Assembly: GCA_016711405.1 (NCBI GenBank)
Contig: JADJSZ010000111.1
Location: 1-64,000, forward strand
Direction of reading: 5' to 3'
DNA from: Candidatus Hadersleviella danica
GTDB lineage: Bacteria; Chloroflexota; Anaerolineae; Promineifilales; Promineifilaceae
Length of the DNA: 64,000 nucleotides
In this document: positions 34,258-42,262 of the stretch, piece by piece
Numbering within the stretch: position 1 is the stretch's first letter
Layout: every line of letters begins with the position of its first letter
Position numbers and translations under genes: made by a program
The notes under the pieces: generated by a model
What the model saw: the letters and a program-made list of their open reading frames with translations, nothing else
Told to the model about the DNA's origin: nothing
The model's database searches: none

Positions 34258-35973
34258 ATGACCCAAATCAAACCAAGCGATAAACCGTGGCTGGCGCATT
34301 ATGATGCAGGTGTCCCGCACACCGTCGAAATTCCCAACGTCTCCCTGCATAGTTTGTTGGAAAAATCGGCCGTGGATTATGCGGACAAGCCCGTCATGGT
34401 TTTTAAGGGGCACAAAATTAGCTTTCGCCAACTGAACGAAGCGGCCGATGCTGTCGCGGCCGCGCTGGCCGCACACGGCTTCCGCAAAGGGGATAGGGCG
34501 GTCATTTACATGCCCAACACCCCCCAATTCATCATCAGCTACTACGGCATTCTGAAAGCGGGGGGTATTGTGGTGGCCACCAACCCGCTCTACACCGAGC
34601 GGGAACTCGAACACCAATTGGCCGATTGTGGCACCGAAACAGTCTTTGTGATGAGCCTGTATTACAACAAGCTCAAAGAGGTGGTCGCCAAAGGGCACAC
34701 CAAAGTTAAGCGCGTCATTGTGGCCAACATTAAGGAGTACCTACCGCCCCATCTGCGCCTGCTTTTTACCTTGGCCAAAGAGAAAAAAGAGGGGCATCGC
34801 GTCGCCATCCAACAAGGGGATATCTCCTTCCCCGATTTTCTGGCCTTGGGCAAGCGTTCGCCCAAACCCAACGTGCAAGTGACGGGGGATGATGTGGCCT
34901 TGCTCCAATACACGGGCGGCACCACAGGCGTATCCAAAGGGGCGATTTGCCTGCACCGCAACATGGCCGTCAACACGGCCATGATGGCCGCATGGATGAC
35001 CGATTTACAACCGGGCAAAGAGGTTATTTTGACAGGCATCCCCCTCTTCCACTCCTATGGCATGGTCACGGCCATGAATTTTGCCATGCGCATTGGGGCG
35101 ATGATGGTGCTTGTGCCCAACCCCCGCGACCAAACGGATGTGTTGGGGAGCATCAACAAATACAAGCCGACGATTTTCCCCGGCGTGCCCGCCATGTATG
35201 TGGCCATCAACAACAACCCCGATGTGGCGGCCGGCAAATACGACATTCGCTCCATTCGCGTCTGCGTCTCGGGGTCTGCCCCACTGTTGCGCGAAACAAA
35301 AGAGAAGTTTGAGCAGTTGACAGGCGGTAAGCTGGTGGAAGGGTTTGGCATGTCAGAAACGCATGTGGCCACCCACGCCAACCCGCTCTATGGCAAAAAC
35401 CCCGTTGGCTCTATTGGCTTGCCACTGCCCAATGTGGAGTGCCGCGTGGTGGACCAAGTAGATGGCGTGACTGATTTGGGGGCGGGGCAAATTGGGGAGT
35501 TGCTCCTCAAGGGGCCATCGGTGATGCCTGGCTATTGGAATATGGCGGCCGAAACCGCCAAAGCGCTGGTGGATGGCTGGCTGTATACGGGCGACATCGT
35601 GGAGATGGATGAGGAGGGGTATTTTTACATCCGCGACCGTAAGAAGGACATGATTATTGCGGGTGGGTACAACATCTATCCGCGTGAGGTGGAGGAAGTG
35701 TTGGTGCAACACCCGGCCGTGTTTGAGGTGGCCGTGGCGGGCATCAAAGACCCCAAGCGGGGTGAGACGGTGAAGGCGTGGGTTGTGAAAAATGAGGGGT
35801 TTGATAATGTGACGGAGGAAGATTTGATTGAGTGGAGCAAGGGCGAACTGGCTAAATACAAATACCCTCGCGCCATCGAGTTCTTGCCCGAACTGCCCAA
35901 ATCGGCCGCCATGAAAGTTCTCAAGCGGGAGCTGGTGAAGCGAGAAGCGGGAAAAGGGGAGAAAAGTGGTTAG
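34258..35973 (+). CDS. fadD: Long-chain fatty-acid-CoA ligase (FadD type)
   Basis: A 571-residue ANL-superfamily enzyme activating fatty acids to acyl-CoA via acyl-adenylate. Motifs: phosphate-binding YTGGTTGVSKGA, the adenine segment KLVEGFGMSETHVATHANP, the hinge YTGDIVEMDEEGYFYIRDRKKDMIIAGGYNIYPREVEEV, and the catalytic Lys near the end in LPKSAAMKVLKREL. The length is typical. AAGGAG lies nine bases before the ATG, so this gene has a normal ribosome-binding site. The specific chain length is not inferable. Confidence 0.92.
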   Translation: MTQIKPSDKPWLAHYDAGVPHTVEIPNVSLHSLLEKSAVDYADKPVMVFKGHKISFRQLNEAADAVAAALAAHGFRKGDRAVIYMPNTPQFIISYYGILKAGGIVVATNPLYTERELEHQLADCGTETVFVMSLYYNKLKEVVAKGHTKVKRVIVANIKEYLPPHLRLLFTLAKEKKEGHRVAIQQGDISFPDFLALGKRSPKPNVQVTGDDVALLQYTGGTTGVSKGAICLHRNMAVNTAMMAAWMTDLQPGKEVILTGIPLFHSYGMVTAMNFAMRIGAMMVLVPNPRDQTDVLGSINKYKPTIFPGVPAMYVAINNNPDVAAGKYDIRSIRVCVSGSAPLLRETKEKFEQLTGGKLVEGFGMSETHVATHANPLYGKNPVGSIGLPLPNVECRVVDQVDGVTDLGAGQIGELLLKGPSVMPGYWNMAAETAKALVDGWLYTGDIVEMDEEGYFYIRDRKKDMIIAGGYNIYPREVEEVLVQHPAVFEVAVAGIKDPKRGETVKAWVVKNEGFDNVTEEDLIEWSKGELAKYKYPRAIEFLPELPKSAAMKVLKRELVKREAGKGEKSG

Positions 35974-36068
35974 TGAGTAGTGGTTAGTGGCTAGTGGTTA
36001 GTGAGTAGTAGGGATACAGCTAGATACACTATTCACTATTCACTAACCACTAACCACTAACCACTCCC
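35966..36068. repeat. Heptamer repeats in inverse arrangement (CTAACCA/TGGTTAG type)
   Basis: TGGTTAG units (35968-36002) face CTATTCA and CTAACCA units (36030-36064), so the array can fold back on itself. The right arm ends in CTCCC immediately before the ATG at 36069. Confidence 0.8.
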
Positions 36069-37280
36069 ATGTCCACCCCTTTCCTTCTTGGTGTTAATTA
36101 CTGGCCGCGCCGCAAGGCGATGGGCTGGTGGCGCGATTTTGAGGCGGCCGAAGTGCGCCAAGAGTTCGCGGTGATCCAAAGCCTCGGCATGAATCTCGTG
36201 CGCCTCTTTTTGCTGTGGGAGGATTGGCAACCCACCGCCAACAGCGTGGATTCGGCCGCGCTCGACAACCTCGTCACTGTGGCCGATTTAGCGGCCGAAC
36301 ACAACCTCCACCTCGATATCACTTTTTTTACAGGCCACATGAGCGGCCCCAACTGGGTTCCCAGTTGGATGCTCTTGCCCGATGAACCCATGCCGCGTGG
36401 GGTTAATCAGGTGGTGAGCGGGGGCAACGTGGTCAATTGTGGCTACCGCAACCCGTACCATGACCCGTTGGTGCTGTCAGCGGCCGAGCTTCTTGTCCGC
36501 ACAGTAGTCGGCCGTTTGGCCAGCCATCCCGCTGTGGGGATTTGGAACTTGGGCAACGAACCCGACCTGTTTGCCATTCCACACACGGCCGCCGACGGCC
36601 GCGCATGGGCACGCCACTTCACCCAACTCATCAAACAGATAGACCCCGTGCGCCCCGTGACCTGTGGCCTGCATGTGCCCGACCTGACCGAAGACCTGAA
36701 TTTGCGCGTCCATGATATTTTTGCCGAGGTGGACATGCCCGCCATTCACGGCTACCCCATGTATTGCGATTGGGCCAAGGGGCCGCTCGACAGCGATTTT
36801 GTGCCCTATCTGTGCGCCCTGACGAGTGCGCTGTGTGGCAAGCCCACCTTGGCGGAGGAGTTTGGGGGATGTACGGTGGGGCGTGGGGAGGAGGCGGCCG
36901 TGTGGGAATGGACGGGGTTTGGACGGCCGCGAACCCAATACATGGCCAGCGAAGAAGCGTTCGCCACCTATATCGGCGAGGTGTTGCCCAAACTGGTGCA
37001 GGTGGGTGCATTGGGGGCGGTGCTGTGGTGCTTTGCCGATTATGTGCCCGAGTTGTGGAGCCAGCCCCCCTGCGATGAGGCGATCCACGAACGCTTTTTT
37101 GGCCTTGTGCGGCCGGATGGCTCGCTGAAGCCCCACGCCGAGGTGATTCGGCAGTTTGCGGCCACCCAACCAACGGTGCAACCCGCCCAACGCACCGTCG
37201 CCCTCGATGTTTCGGCCGAGGAGTATTACGCCAATCCCACCGCCCATGCCCAGCGGCTGTATCGGGATTTTGGATTTTAG
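36069..37280 (+). CDS. GH5-like glycoside hydrolase, cytoplasmic
   Basis: A 403-residue (beta/alpha)8 hydrolase of clan GH-A. The acid/base Glu is in IWNLGNEPD (about residue 167) and the nucleophile Glu in PTLAEEFGG (about 263); the N-terminus LGVNYWPRRKAMGWWRDF and NLVRLFLLWEDWQP fit GH5-like mannanase/endoglucanase relatives. There is no signal peptide, so it may act on imported oligosaccharides. The substrate is unknown. Heptamers, not a Shine-Dalgarno site, precede the ATG. Confidence 0.83.
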   Translation: MSTPFLLGVNYWPRRKAMGWWRDFEAAEVRQEFAVIQSLGMNLVRLFLLWEDWQPTANSVDSAALDNLVTVADLAAEHNLHLDITFFTGHMSGPNWVPSWMLLPDEPMPRGVNQVVSGGNVVNCGYRNPYHDPLVLSAAELLVRTVVGRLASHPAVGIWNLGNEPDLFAIPHTAADGRAWARHFTQLIKQIDPVRPVTCGLHVPDLTEDLNLRVHDIFAEVDMPAIHGYPMYCDWAKGPLDSDFVPYLCALTSALCGKPTLAEEFGGCTVGRGEEAAVWEWTGFGRPRTQYMASEEAFATYIGEVLPKLVQVGALGAVLWCFADYVPELWSQPPCDEAIHERFFGLVRPDGSLKPHAEVIRQFAATQPTVQPAQRTVALDVSAEEYYANPTAHAQRLYRDFGF

Positions 37281-37576
37281 ATTGGGGATTTTGGGGGGGG
37301 CCGGGGGGGCGGGCCAACGACGGGGGACTGGGACAGAAGGAGTCCGTAAGCGTCCCAAGTCCCTTGTCCCCAGTCCAAATTTATAAAGGATGCTCTCTCG
37401 GGAACCGTAAACCATGCCAGATTGTGGATTGGCCCGTGTGGTTTGTCGCCAAATTTACAGGTGGGGTGTAACAAAGTTGGGCGAAAGAGACGGCCGTATC
37501 CCCTAAGATGACACATGTATTGGGAAATTGTTTCTGATACACCTCCTCTGTCCTCCTTTTCCTCTTCCTGACGACC

Positions 37577-37603
37577 GCCCTGCTTCGGCAGGGCCTTTTT
37601 TTT
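37577..37603 (+). terminator. Rho-independent terminator
   Basis: GCCCTGC-TTCG-GCAGGGC followed by CTTTTTTTT, a UUCG-capped stem. It lies 297 bases after the GH5-like stop with no gene between. The rest of 37281-37576 contains GGGACT-type repeats and no ORF of note. Confidence 0.9.
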
Positions 37604-37618
37604 GCCTCACGGGGGATT

Positions 37619-37693
37619 TGGCCGTAAGCTATAAGCTGTAGGCCATAAGCCAATCCGCAATCCGCGTTCCCCATTCCGCAATCTCCCCTTCCC
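37619..37693 (+). repeat. Heptamer arrays ending at the VTC start codon
   Basis: GTAAGCT/ATAAGCT units (37624-37650) are followed by CGCAATC/CGCGTTC units, ending CTTCCC directly before the ATG at 37694. Confidence 0.75.
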
Positions 37694-38386
37694 ATGTCCG
37701 AAATTCTGCGCTACGAAATCAAAATGGTTTGTGAGGCCCACATGTTGGGGCAAGTGCGTTCGTGGGTGCGAATGCACCCCGCTTGCTTGCGCGAGGCGTA
37801 TCCTTTGCGCCAAATCAACAACATCTATTTTGATACGCCTGACCGAAGCAGTTATTGGGGAAATATGATGGGGGTGGGAGAGCGGCGCAAAATCCGCTTG
37901 CGCTGGTATGGGGAGGATTACAGCCAAGCCACAAAGCCCGTTTTGGAGCTGAAATACAAGAAAAACCAATTGGGGGGCAAGCAAAATATCAAGTTGAAGG
38001 ATACCGTTTTGGATTTGCAACGGCCGTGGGTAGACATCATGGCCGAGCTAACAGGCTTGATTGCCCCACATGGTTGGTTTGGCCAAGTGTTCCACGAGGT
38101 GCAAATTCCCCTCCTCATCAACAGCTACCACCGTGAATATTTTGTCACCCCCGACGAGAAGGTGCGGGTGACTTTGGACTTCAATATCAAGCTGTTCGAC
38201 CAACGGGTCGGGTCACGGCCGAACTGGGAACGGCCGCTCCCCTACTACCCCTACATGGCCATCGAAATCAAAGCCGACCAAGGATACGAAGAGGAGCTAC
38301 AGGCCGTTTCCACCCTCTTCCCTCTGCGCTGGAGCCGCCACTCTAAATATGTGATGGGCGTGTTGGGCGGCTTTGAAGCCGTGTAG
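37694..38386 (+). CDS. VTC-domain (polyphosphate polymerase-like) protein
   Basis: A 230-residue protein with the VTC tunnel-fold: N-terminal RYEIKMV (the RxExK element), INNIYFDTPD, RRKIRLRWYG, PVLELKYKKN, YHREYF, RVTLDFNI and a late AIEIKAD. These basic and acidic positions line the triphosphate tunnel in the family. Yeast Vtc4 makes polyphosphate; bacterial homologues are presumed to do so or to hydrolyse triphosphates. No membrane partner gene is adjacent. Confidence 0.85.
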   Translation: MSEILRYEIKMVCEAHMLGQVRSWVRMHPACLREAYPLRQINNIYFDTPDRSSYWGNMMGVGERRKIRLRWYGEDYSQATKPVLELKYKKNQLGGKQNIKLKDTVLDLQRPWVDIMAELTGLIAPHGWFGQVFHEVQIPLLINSYHREYFVTPDEKVRVTLDFNIKLFDQRVGSRPNWERPLPYYPYMAIEIKADQGYEEELQAVSTLFPLRWSRHSKYVMGVLGGFEAV

Positions 38387-38387
38387 G

Positions 38388-38442
38388 GATTGCGGAATGG
38401 GGAACGCGGATTTGCGGCTTACGGCTTACGGCTTATTGCTGA
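38388..38442. repeat. Heptamer repeats (GCGGAAT and CTTACGG types)
   Basis: The inverse of the array upstream of the VTC gene: ATTGCGG-like units, then GGCTTAC units, between convergent genes. With 37619-37693 it brackets the VTC gene with inverse repeats. Confidence 0.7.
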
Positions 38443-39383
38443 GTCGTTGAAAACCATTCCCAAAACGCCCGCACGCCATCGGCGACGGAAACTTGGGGGT
38501 TGTAGTCGAGGAGCCGCCGCGCTTTGGCAATATCGGCATAGGTGTAGCGCACATCGGCCGACATCATCGGCTTGTGGACAAAGTTGGCTTTGCCGCCCGC
38601 CATTTCCTCAATCATGTCAATAAATTCGCGCAACAAAACGGGTTCGCCACGGCCGAGGTTCAGCACCTCGTACCCCAGCGGCTTATCCAGAGCCAACATC
38701 ACCCCATCGGTAATATCCTCCACAAACGTCCAGTCGCGGTGCATTTCCCCCTTTTCATACAAGGTAGTGGGGTTGCCTGTGCGGATGCTATCCGCCACCA
38801 GATAGGCCATCATGTCGGGGCGGCCGTTGGGGCCATAGACGGTGAAGAAGCGCACGGCCGTGAAATTCAGCCCAAACAGATGGTAATAGGCATGGCCGAG
38901 GATTTCAGCGGCGCGTTTGGCGGCCGCATACGGCTGGAGCGGCTTGTCGCACGGATCCGTCTCTACAAATGGGATTTGCGTGGTGTCCCCATACACCGAC
39001 GAAGTGGAAGCCAGCACAAAATTGTGAACTTTCTGGGCGCGGGCGGCATCCATCAAATGTTGGGTAGCGTTGAAATCAATCTCCACATACAACTCGGGGT
39101 ACAAGACGGCGTTGCGCACGCCCGCCATTGCCGCCAAATGGGCCACCGTGTCGAATTGCTCTTGCTCGAATATGTCGAACATGCCTTGGCGGTCGCGAAT
39201 ATCCGTCTCTATCATGCGGAAGTTGGGGTAAGCGGCCAGCCGCGCCGCATTGGCCCGCTTTTTGGAGGGGTCGTAATAGTCGTTGAAGTTGTCCAACCCC
39301 ACGACTTCATCCCCCCGCTTGGCTAGTTTTTCGGCTAAATTGCTCCCAATAAACCCGGCCGCGCCGGTGACAAGTACTTTCAC
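38433..39383 (-). CDS. NAD-dependent sugar-nucleotide epimerase (UDP-glucuronate 4-epimerase-like)
   Basis: A 316-residue extended SDR. Motifs: TGAAGFIGSNL, the hallmark DNFNDYYDPSKKRAN of UDP-glucuronate epimerases, HLAAMAGVRNA, STSSVYGD, YAAAKRAAE (YxxxK) and RFFTVYGPNGRPDM. It probably converts UDP-glucuronate to UDP-galacturonate for envelope glycans, but UDP-glucose epimerase activity cannot be excluded. It lies downstream of recJ on the same strand across a palindromic repeat. Confidence 0.88.
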   Translation of the reverse strand: MKVLVTGAAGFIGSNLAEKLAKRGDEVVGLDNFNDYYDPSKKRANAARLAAYPNFRMIETDIRDRQGMFDIFEQEQFDTVAHLAAMAGVRNAVLYPELYVEIDFNATQHLMDAARAQKVHNFVLASTSSVYGDTTQIPFVETDPCDKPLQPYAAAKRAAEILGHAYYHLFGLNFTAVRFFTVYGPNGRPDMMAYLVADSIRTGNPTTLYEKGEMHRDWTFVEDITDGVMLALDKPLGYEVLNLGRGEPVLLREFIDMIEEMAGGKANFVHKPMMSADVRYTYADIAKARRLLDYNPQVSVADGVRAFWEWFSTTQQ

Positions 39384-39397
39384 GAATTATCTCCTCA

Positions 39398-39462
39398 ATG
39401 AAATGTTCGTAGTAACGGCTTTAGCCGTGCTTTTACGACTAAAGTCGTTACTACGAACCTGA
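39398..39462. repeat. Dispersed palindrome (TTCGTAGTAACG type)
   Basis: TTCGTAGTAACGGCTTTAGC faces its near-perfect inverse ACTAAAGTCGTTACTACGAA. A REP-like element between recJ and the epimerase gene. Confidence 0.75.
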
Positions 39463-41173
39463 AGGGTTAATATCTTGGATGTTCAACTGGAGCATCCGAC
39501 GGCCGTTCCACTCGTTAATTGAAATGGTATAGACCACATCCACATGGCTGGGCAGGCAATTGACCCACGCCCCCTGCTGGAAGCCAATGCCCTTGATAGA
39601 GCGCGTGCCCCCCGCGGCCAATTCGATTTGCAAATGATTGCTATCCTTGCCCACCGCACGGGCATTGATGACTTCCACCTGTCGTGCTACCAACACAGGC
39701 GTGGGGTTGGCCGCTCCTGTCGGTTCCAACTGCTGGAAAGTCTCGTAAAGTGCCCAATCCACATCTTCCACGGCCACTTCGGCATCAATGGTAATGGAGG
39801 GCACAAGTTCTTGCCCCGCCAATTGTTGGGCGGCGATGGCTTTCATGGCGGCCGAAAAGGCGGGCAGATTGGTGTTGGCAATGGCAAAGCCCGCCGCTTG
39901 GGCATGGCCGCCGTGGCGCAACAGCAAATGCCCCACTTGGTCAAGCGCGTCGGTGATGTGGAACTCGTCTATCGAGCGGCAGGAGCCGTGGCTCTCAGTT
40001 TCGCCCATCTCCACCACGATGGTCGGCCGATAATAATTTTCTTTTAAGCGACTGGCGACCAAACCGACCACACCGGGCAAAAATTTGTCATCGGCCGCGA
40101 ACAGCAAATAATCATCCCGATTTTCCAGCAACAACTCAGCGTGTTGGGTCAATTCGCTGGTAATGGCTTGCCGCTTGCGGTTGAGTTCGTTCAGTTGGTT
40201 GGCAAACTGGGTCGCTTGAAGCAAGTTGTCGGTGGCAAGGAGTTTGGCGGCCGAATAAGCATGGTCGAGCCGCCCCGCCGCATTGATGCGTGGCCCGAGG
40301 GCAAAGCCGATGGTCTCGGCCGTAATCATGCCCGCCCGCACCCCTGCCACATGGGCAAGGGCGGAGACCCCCGGCCGTTGCAAGGTATTCAGCACTTCCA
40401 ACCCCTCCACCACCAATTTGCGGTTTTCGCCCAGCAAGGGAGCCACATCGGCCACAGTGCCAATGGCCACCAAGTCGAGCAGGTTTTGGGTGGAGAAGCC
40501 TTCGTAGCTGGCCATTTCGTAGTGCAGGGCTTGCGCCAGTTTGTAGGCGATGCCCACCCCGGCCAGCATCGTTTCGGGGTAGGCGGAGTTCGGCCGTTTG
40601 GGGTTAATCACCGCGAGGGCGGGGGGCAATTCACGGCCAAGACTGTGGTGGTCGGTCACAATCATGTCGAGGCCAATTTCCCGCGCATGGGCCACTTCGG
40701 CCACGGAGCGAATGCCACAATCCACGCTAATAACTAAATCGGCTCCCATTTCCAATTTGATTTTGTTGAGCGCTTCGATGTTGAGGCCGTACCCCTCGTC
40801 TACACGGTCGGGAATATAGGGGATGACTTTGCGCCGCTCCATCCCTTTTTAGCCCGCGCAACGCTTCTACCAGCAACACGGTGGAGGTCACGCCGTCGGC
40901 ATCGAAGTCGCCGTAGACAATGATAGTTTCGTCGTTTTGCCGCGCTGTGCCAATGCGGTTGACGGCCGTTTCCATATCTTCCAACAACATCGGGTCGGTG
41001 CTGGCCAAATAATGCCCCTCTAAAAAGCCTTGCACTTGCGCTTCCATGGTCAGGCCACGGTTGTATAAAATTTGCACCAAGACAGGGGAGAGGTGGTTAA
41101 AGCGTTGGCGTAGGGTGGCGGGGGCAGTGGGGAAGAGTTGCCAACGCTTTTTGGGGATGGAGGAGGGACGCAT
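39451..41173 (-). CDS. recJ: Single-stranded-DNA exonuclease RecJ, one frameshift
   Basis: The repaired protein is about 573 residues. RecJ degrades single-stranded DNA 5' to 3' in recombination and repair. DHH-family motifs: IIVYGDFDADGVTST, VISVDCG, IVTDHHSLG with the DHH triplet, and the DHHA1 motif GGHAQAAGF, followed by the OB domain. The first 111 codons, with the DxD motif, are in a different frame from the rest. Removing one T from the T5 run at 40846-40850 joins GLKG to MERRKVIPYIPDR. The ATG at 41173 has GTTATTC-type heptamers upstream. Confidence 0.92.
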
Positions 41174-41175
41174 GG

Positions 41176-41280
41176 AGGAGGGGGTTATTCGTTATTCGTT
41201 ATTGGTTATTCGTTATTGGCTCACAAGTTGCATGGCTTTATTTGTTCATTGCTCATGGCTCATGGCTCATTGTTGCAAGG
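41176..41280. repeat. Heptamer repeats (GTTATTC and ATGGCTC types)
   Basis: Five GTTATTC/GTTATTG units (41183-41218) and four ATGGCTC/ATTGCTC units (41246-41275) upstream of recJ. Confidence 0.75.
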
Positions 41281-41393
41281 TGTTTGACCAGTAGGAGTAT
41301 ACCAATAACCCATCACCTGTAACCAATGTTATACTATCTGCTGATGACAACCGTGCAGATAAATTGCCTCAACCCTCCTCCATTTTATAGACC

Positions 41394-41905
41394 ATGCCAA
41401 CCTATACGCCACTCAACAGGTTTATCCACAAAATTGCCTCCTCCAAGTGGGGGCGAAAATTTTCTCGCGTATCTTGCCTTATGGCGATAATGCGGTGTTT
41501 CGGCTAACGAACGGCCGCCAAACGCTCACCAGTTGGCTCTCGGGCTTGAGGGTGGTGATGCTGACCACCACAGGGGCAAAGAGCGGCGAACCACGCACAG
41601 TGCCGCTGGTGTGCATTCCCCATACGGCCGTGCCCGCTGGCTTTGCCATTATCGCTTCTAATTGGGGCAATAAACGGCCGCCTGCGTGGTATTTTAACTT
41701 GCGGGCAAACCCTCGGGCGGTGGGCGTAATGGGGGGCATCAGCCAAACGTATGTGGCGCATGAGGCCACGGCCGAGGAATATGACCATTTCTGGGCCACG
41801 GCCGAGGCCACCTACATCGGCTTCCCCCGCTACAAAGAACGCGCAGGGCGGCTCATCCCCATCATGGTGTTGGAGCCAGCCACGGCCGTTAGCGACACCC
41901 TGTAA
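41394..41905 (+). CDS. Ddn/nitroreductase-like (deazaflavin-type) protein, one frameshift
   Basis: The repaired protein is about 170 residues with a split-barrel flavin-binding fold. Family marks are LTTTGAKSGEPRTVPL, the TG(R/A)(K/R)SG.PR core, and NWGNKRPPAWYFNLRANPRA. Members use F420 or FMN. The start MPTYTPLNRFIHKIASSKWG is in another frame. One extra G in the G5 run at 41449-41453 joins it to AKIFSRILPYGDNAVFRL. F420 use is inferred from the family only, as no F420 biosynthesis gene is in the window. Confidence 0.8.
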
Positions 41906-41938
41906 CAATTATGGGGGTATTTGCCCCTTCTCTAAATT

Positions 41939-41947
41939 TGCTATAAT
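41939..41947 (+). promoter_or_regulatory. Extended -10 promoter of the LTD/PLD gene
   Basis: TTGCTATAAT at 41938-41947, a TG-extended -10. It implies a 5' leader of about 310 bases that holds two strong hairpins and no ORF. Confidence 0.55.
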
Positions 41948-42049
41948 GTTCTCGACTTAGCCCATTGGTTTATCAGTCACGCAATTTTCCAGAGTGCCAA
42001 GTGTCCATTTTGTGACAAAAGCTAAACGCCAGTCAGCCTTGTTTCGAGT

Positions 42050-42122
42050 AAATATCTTTTTTGCCCTTTTGCAATAAGAATTTATTGCAAAAGGGCAAAA
42101 GAACAATAAAGCAAAGGGGGTT
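42050..42122. repeat. Hairpin repeat upstream of the LTD/PLD gene
   Basis: GCCCTTTTGCAATAA pairs with TTATTGCAAAAGGGC around a 5-base loop and is followed by AAAGCAAAGGGGG. A directly repeated relative lies after the gene at 45598-45668. A second, smaller stem TTCGGC/GCCGAA lies at 42208-42226. Confidence 0.75.
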
Positions 42123-42262
42123 GGGCTTGTTTTCGCCCTGATTTTTGTCTAAAAACGTTAACTTATAACGAATTGGCTTCGTCACAGATAATTTGTCGTG
42201 GAGTATTCGGCCGAGGGAGCCGAACCATCTAACCCTTTTTTGAGCGCGAAGGAGTAGCAAAC

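Noticed and set aside
42180..42262. GGGAGCCGAACC upstream of the LTD/PLD gene as a c-di-AMP (ydaO) riboswitch
   Set aside because: The other conserved segments of that riboswitch are absent. Only a simple TTCGGC/GCCGAA hairpin is seen.
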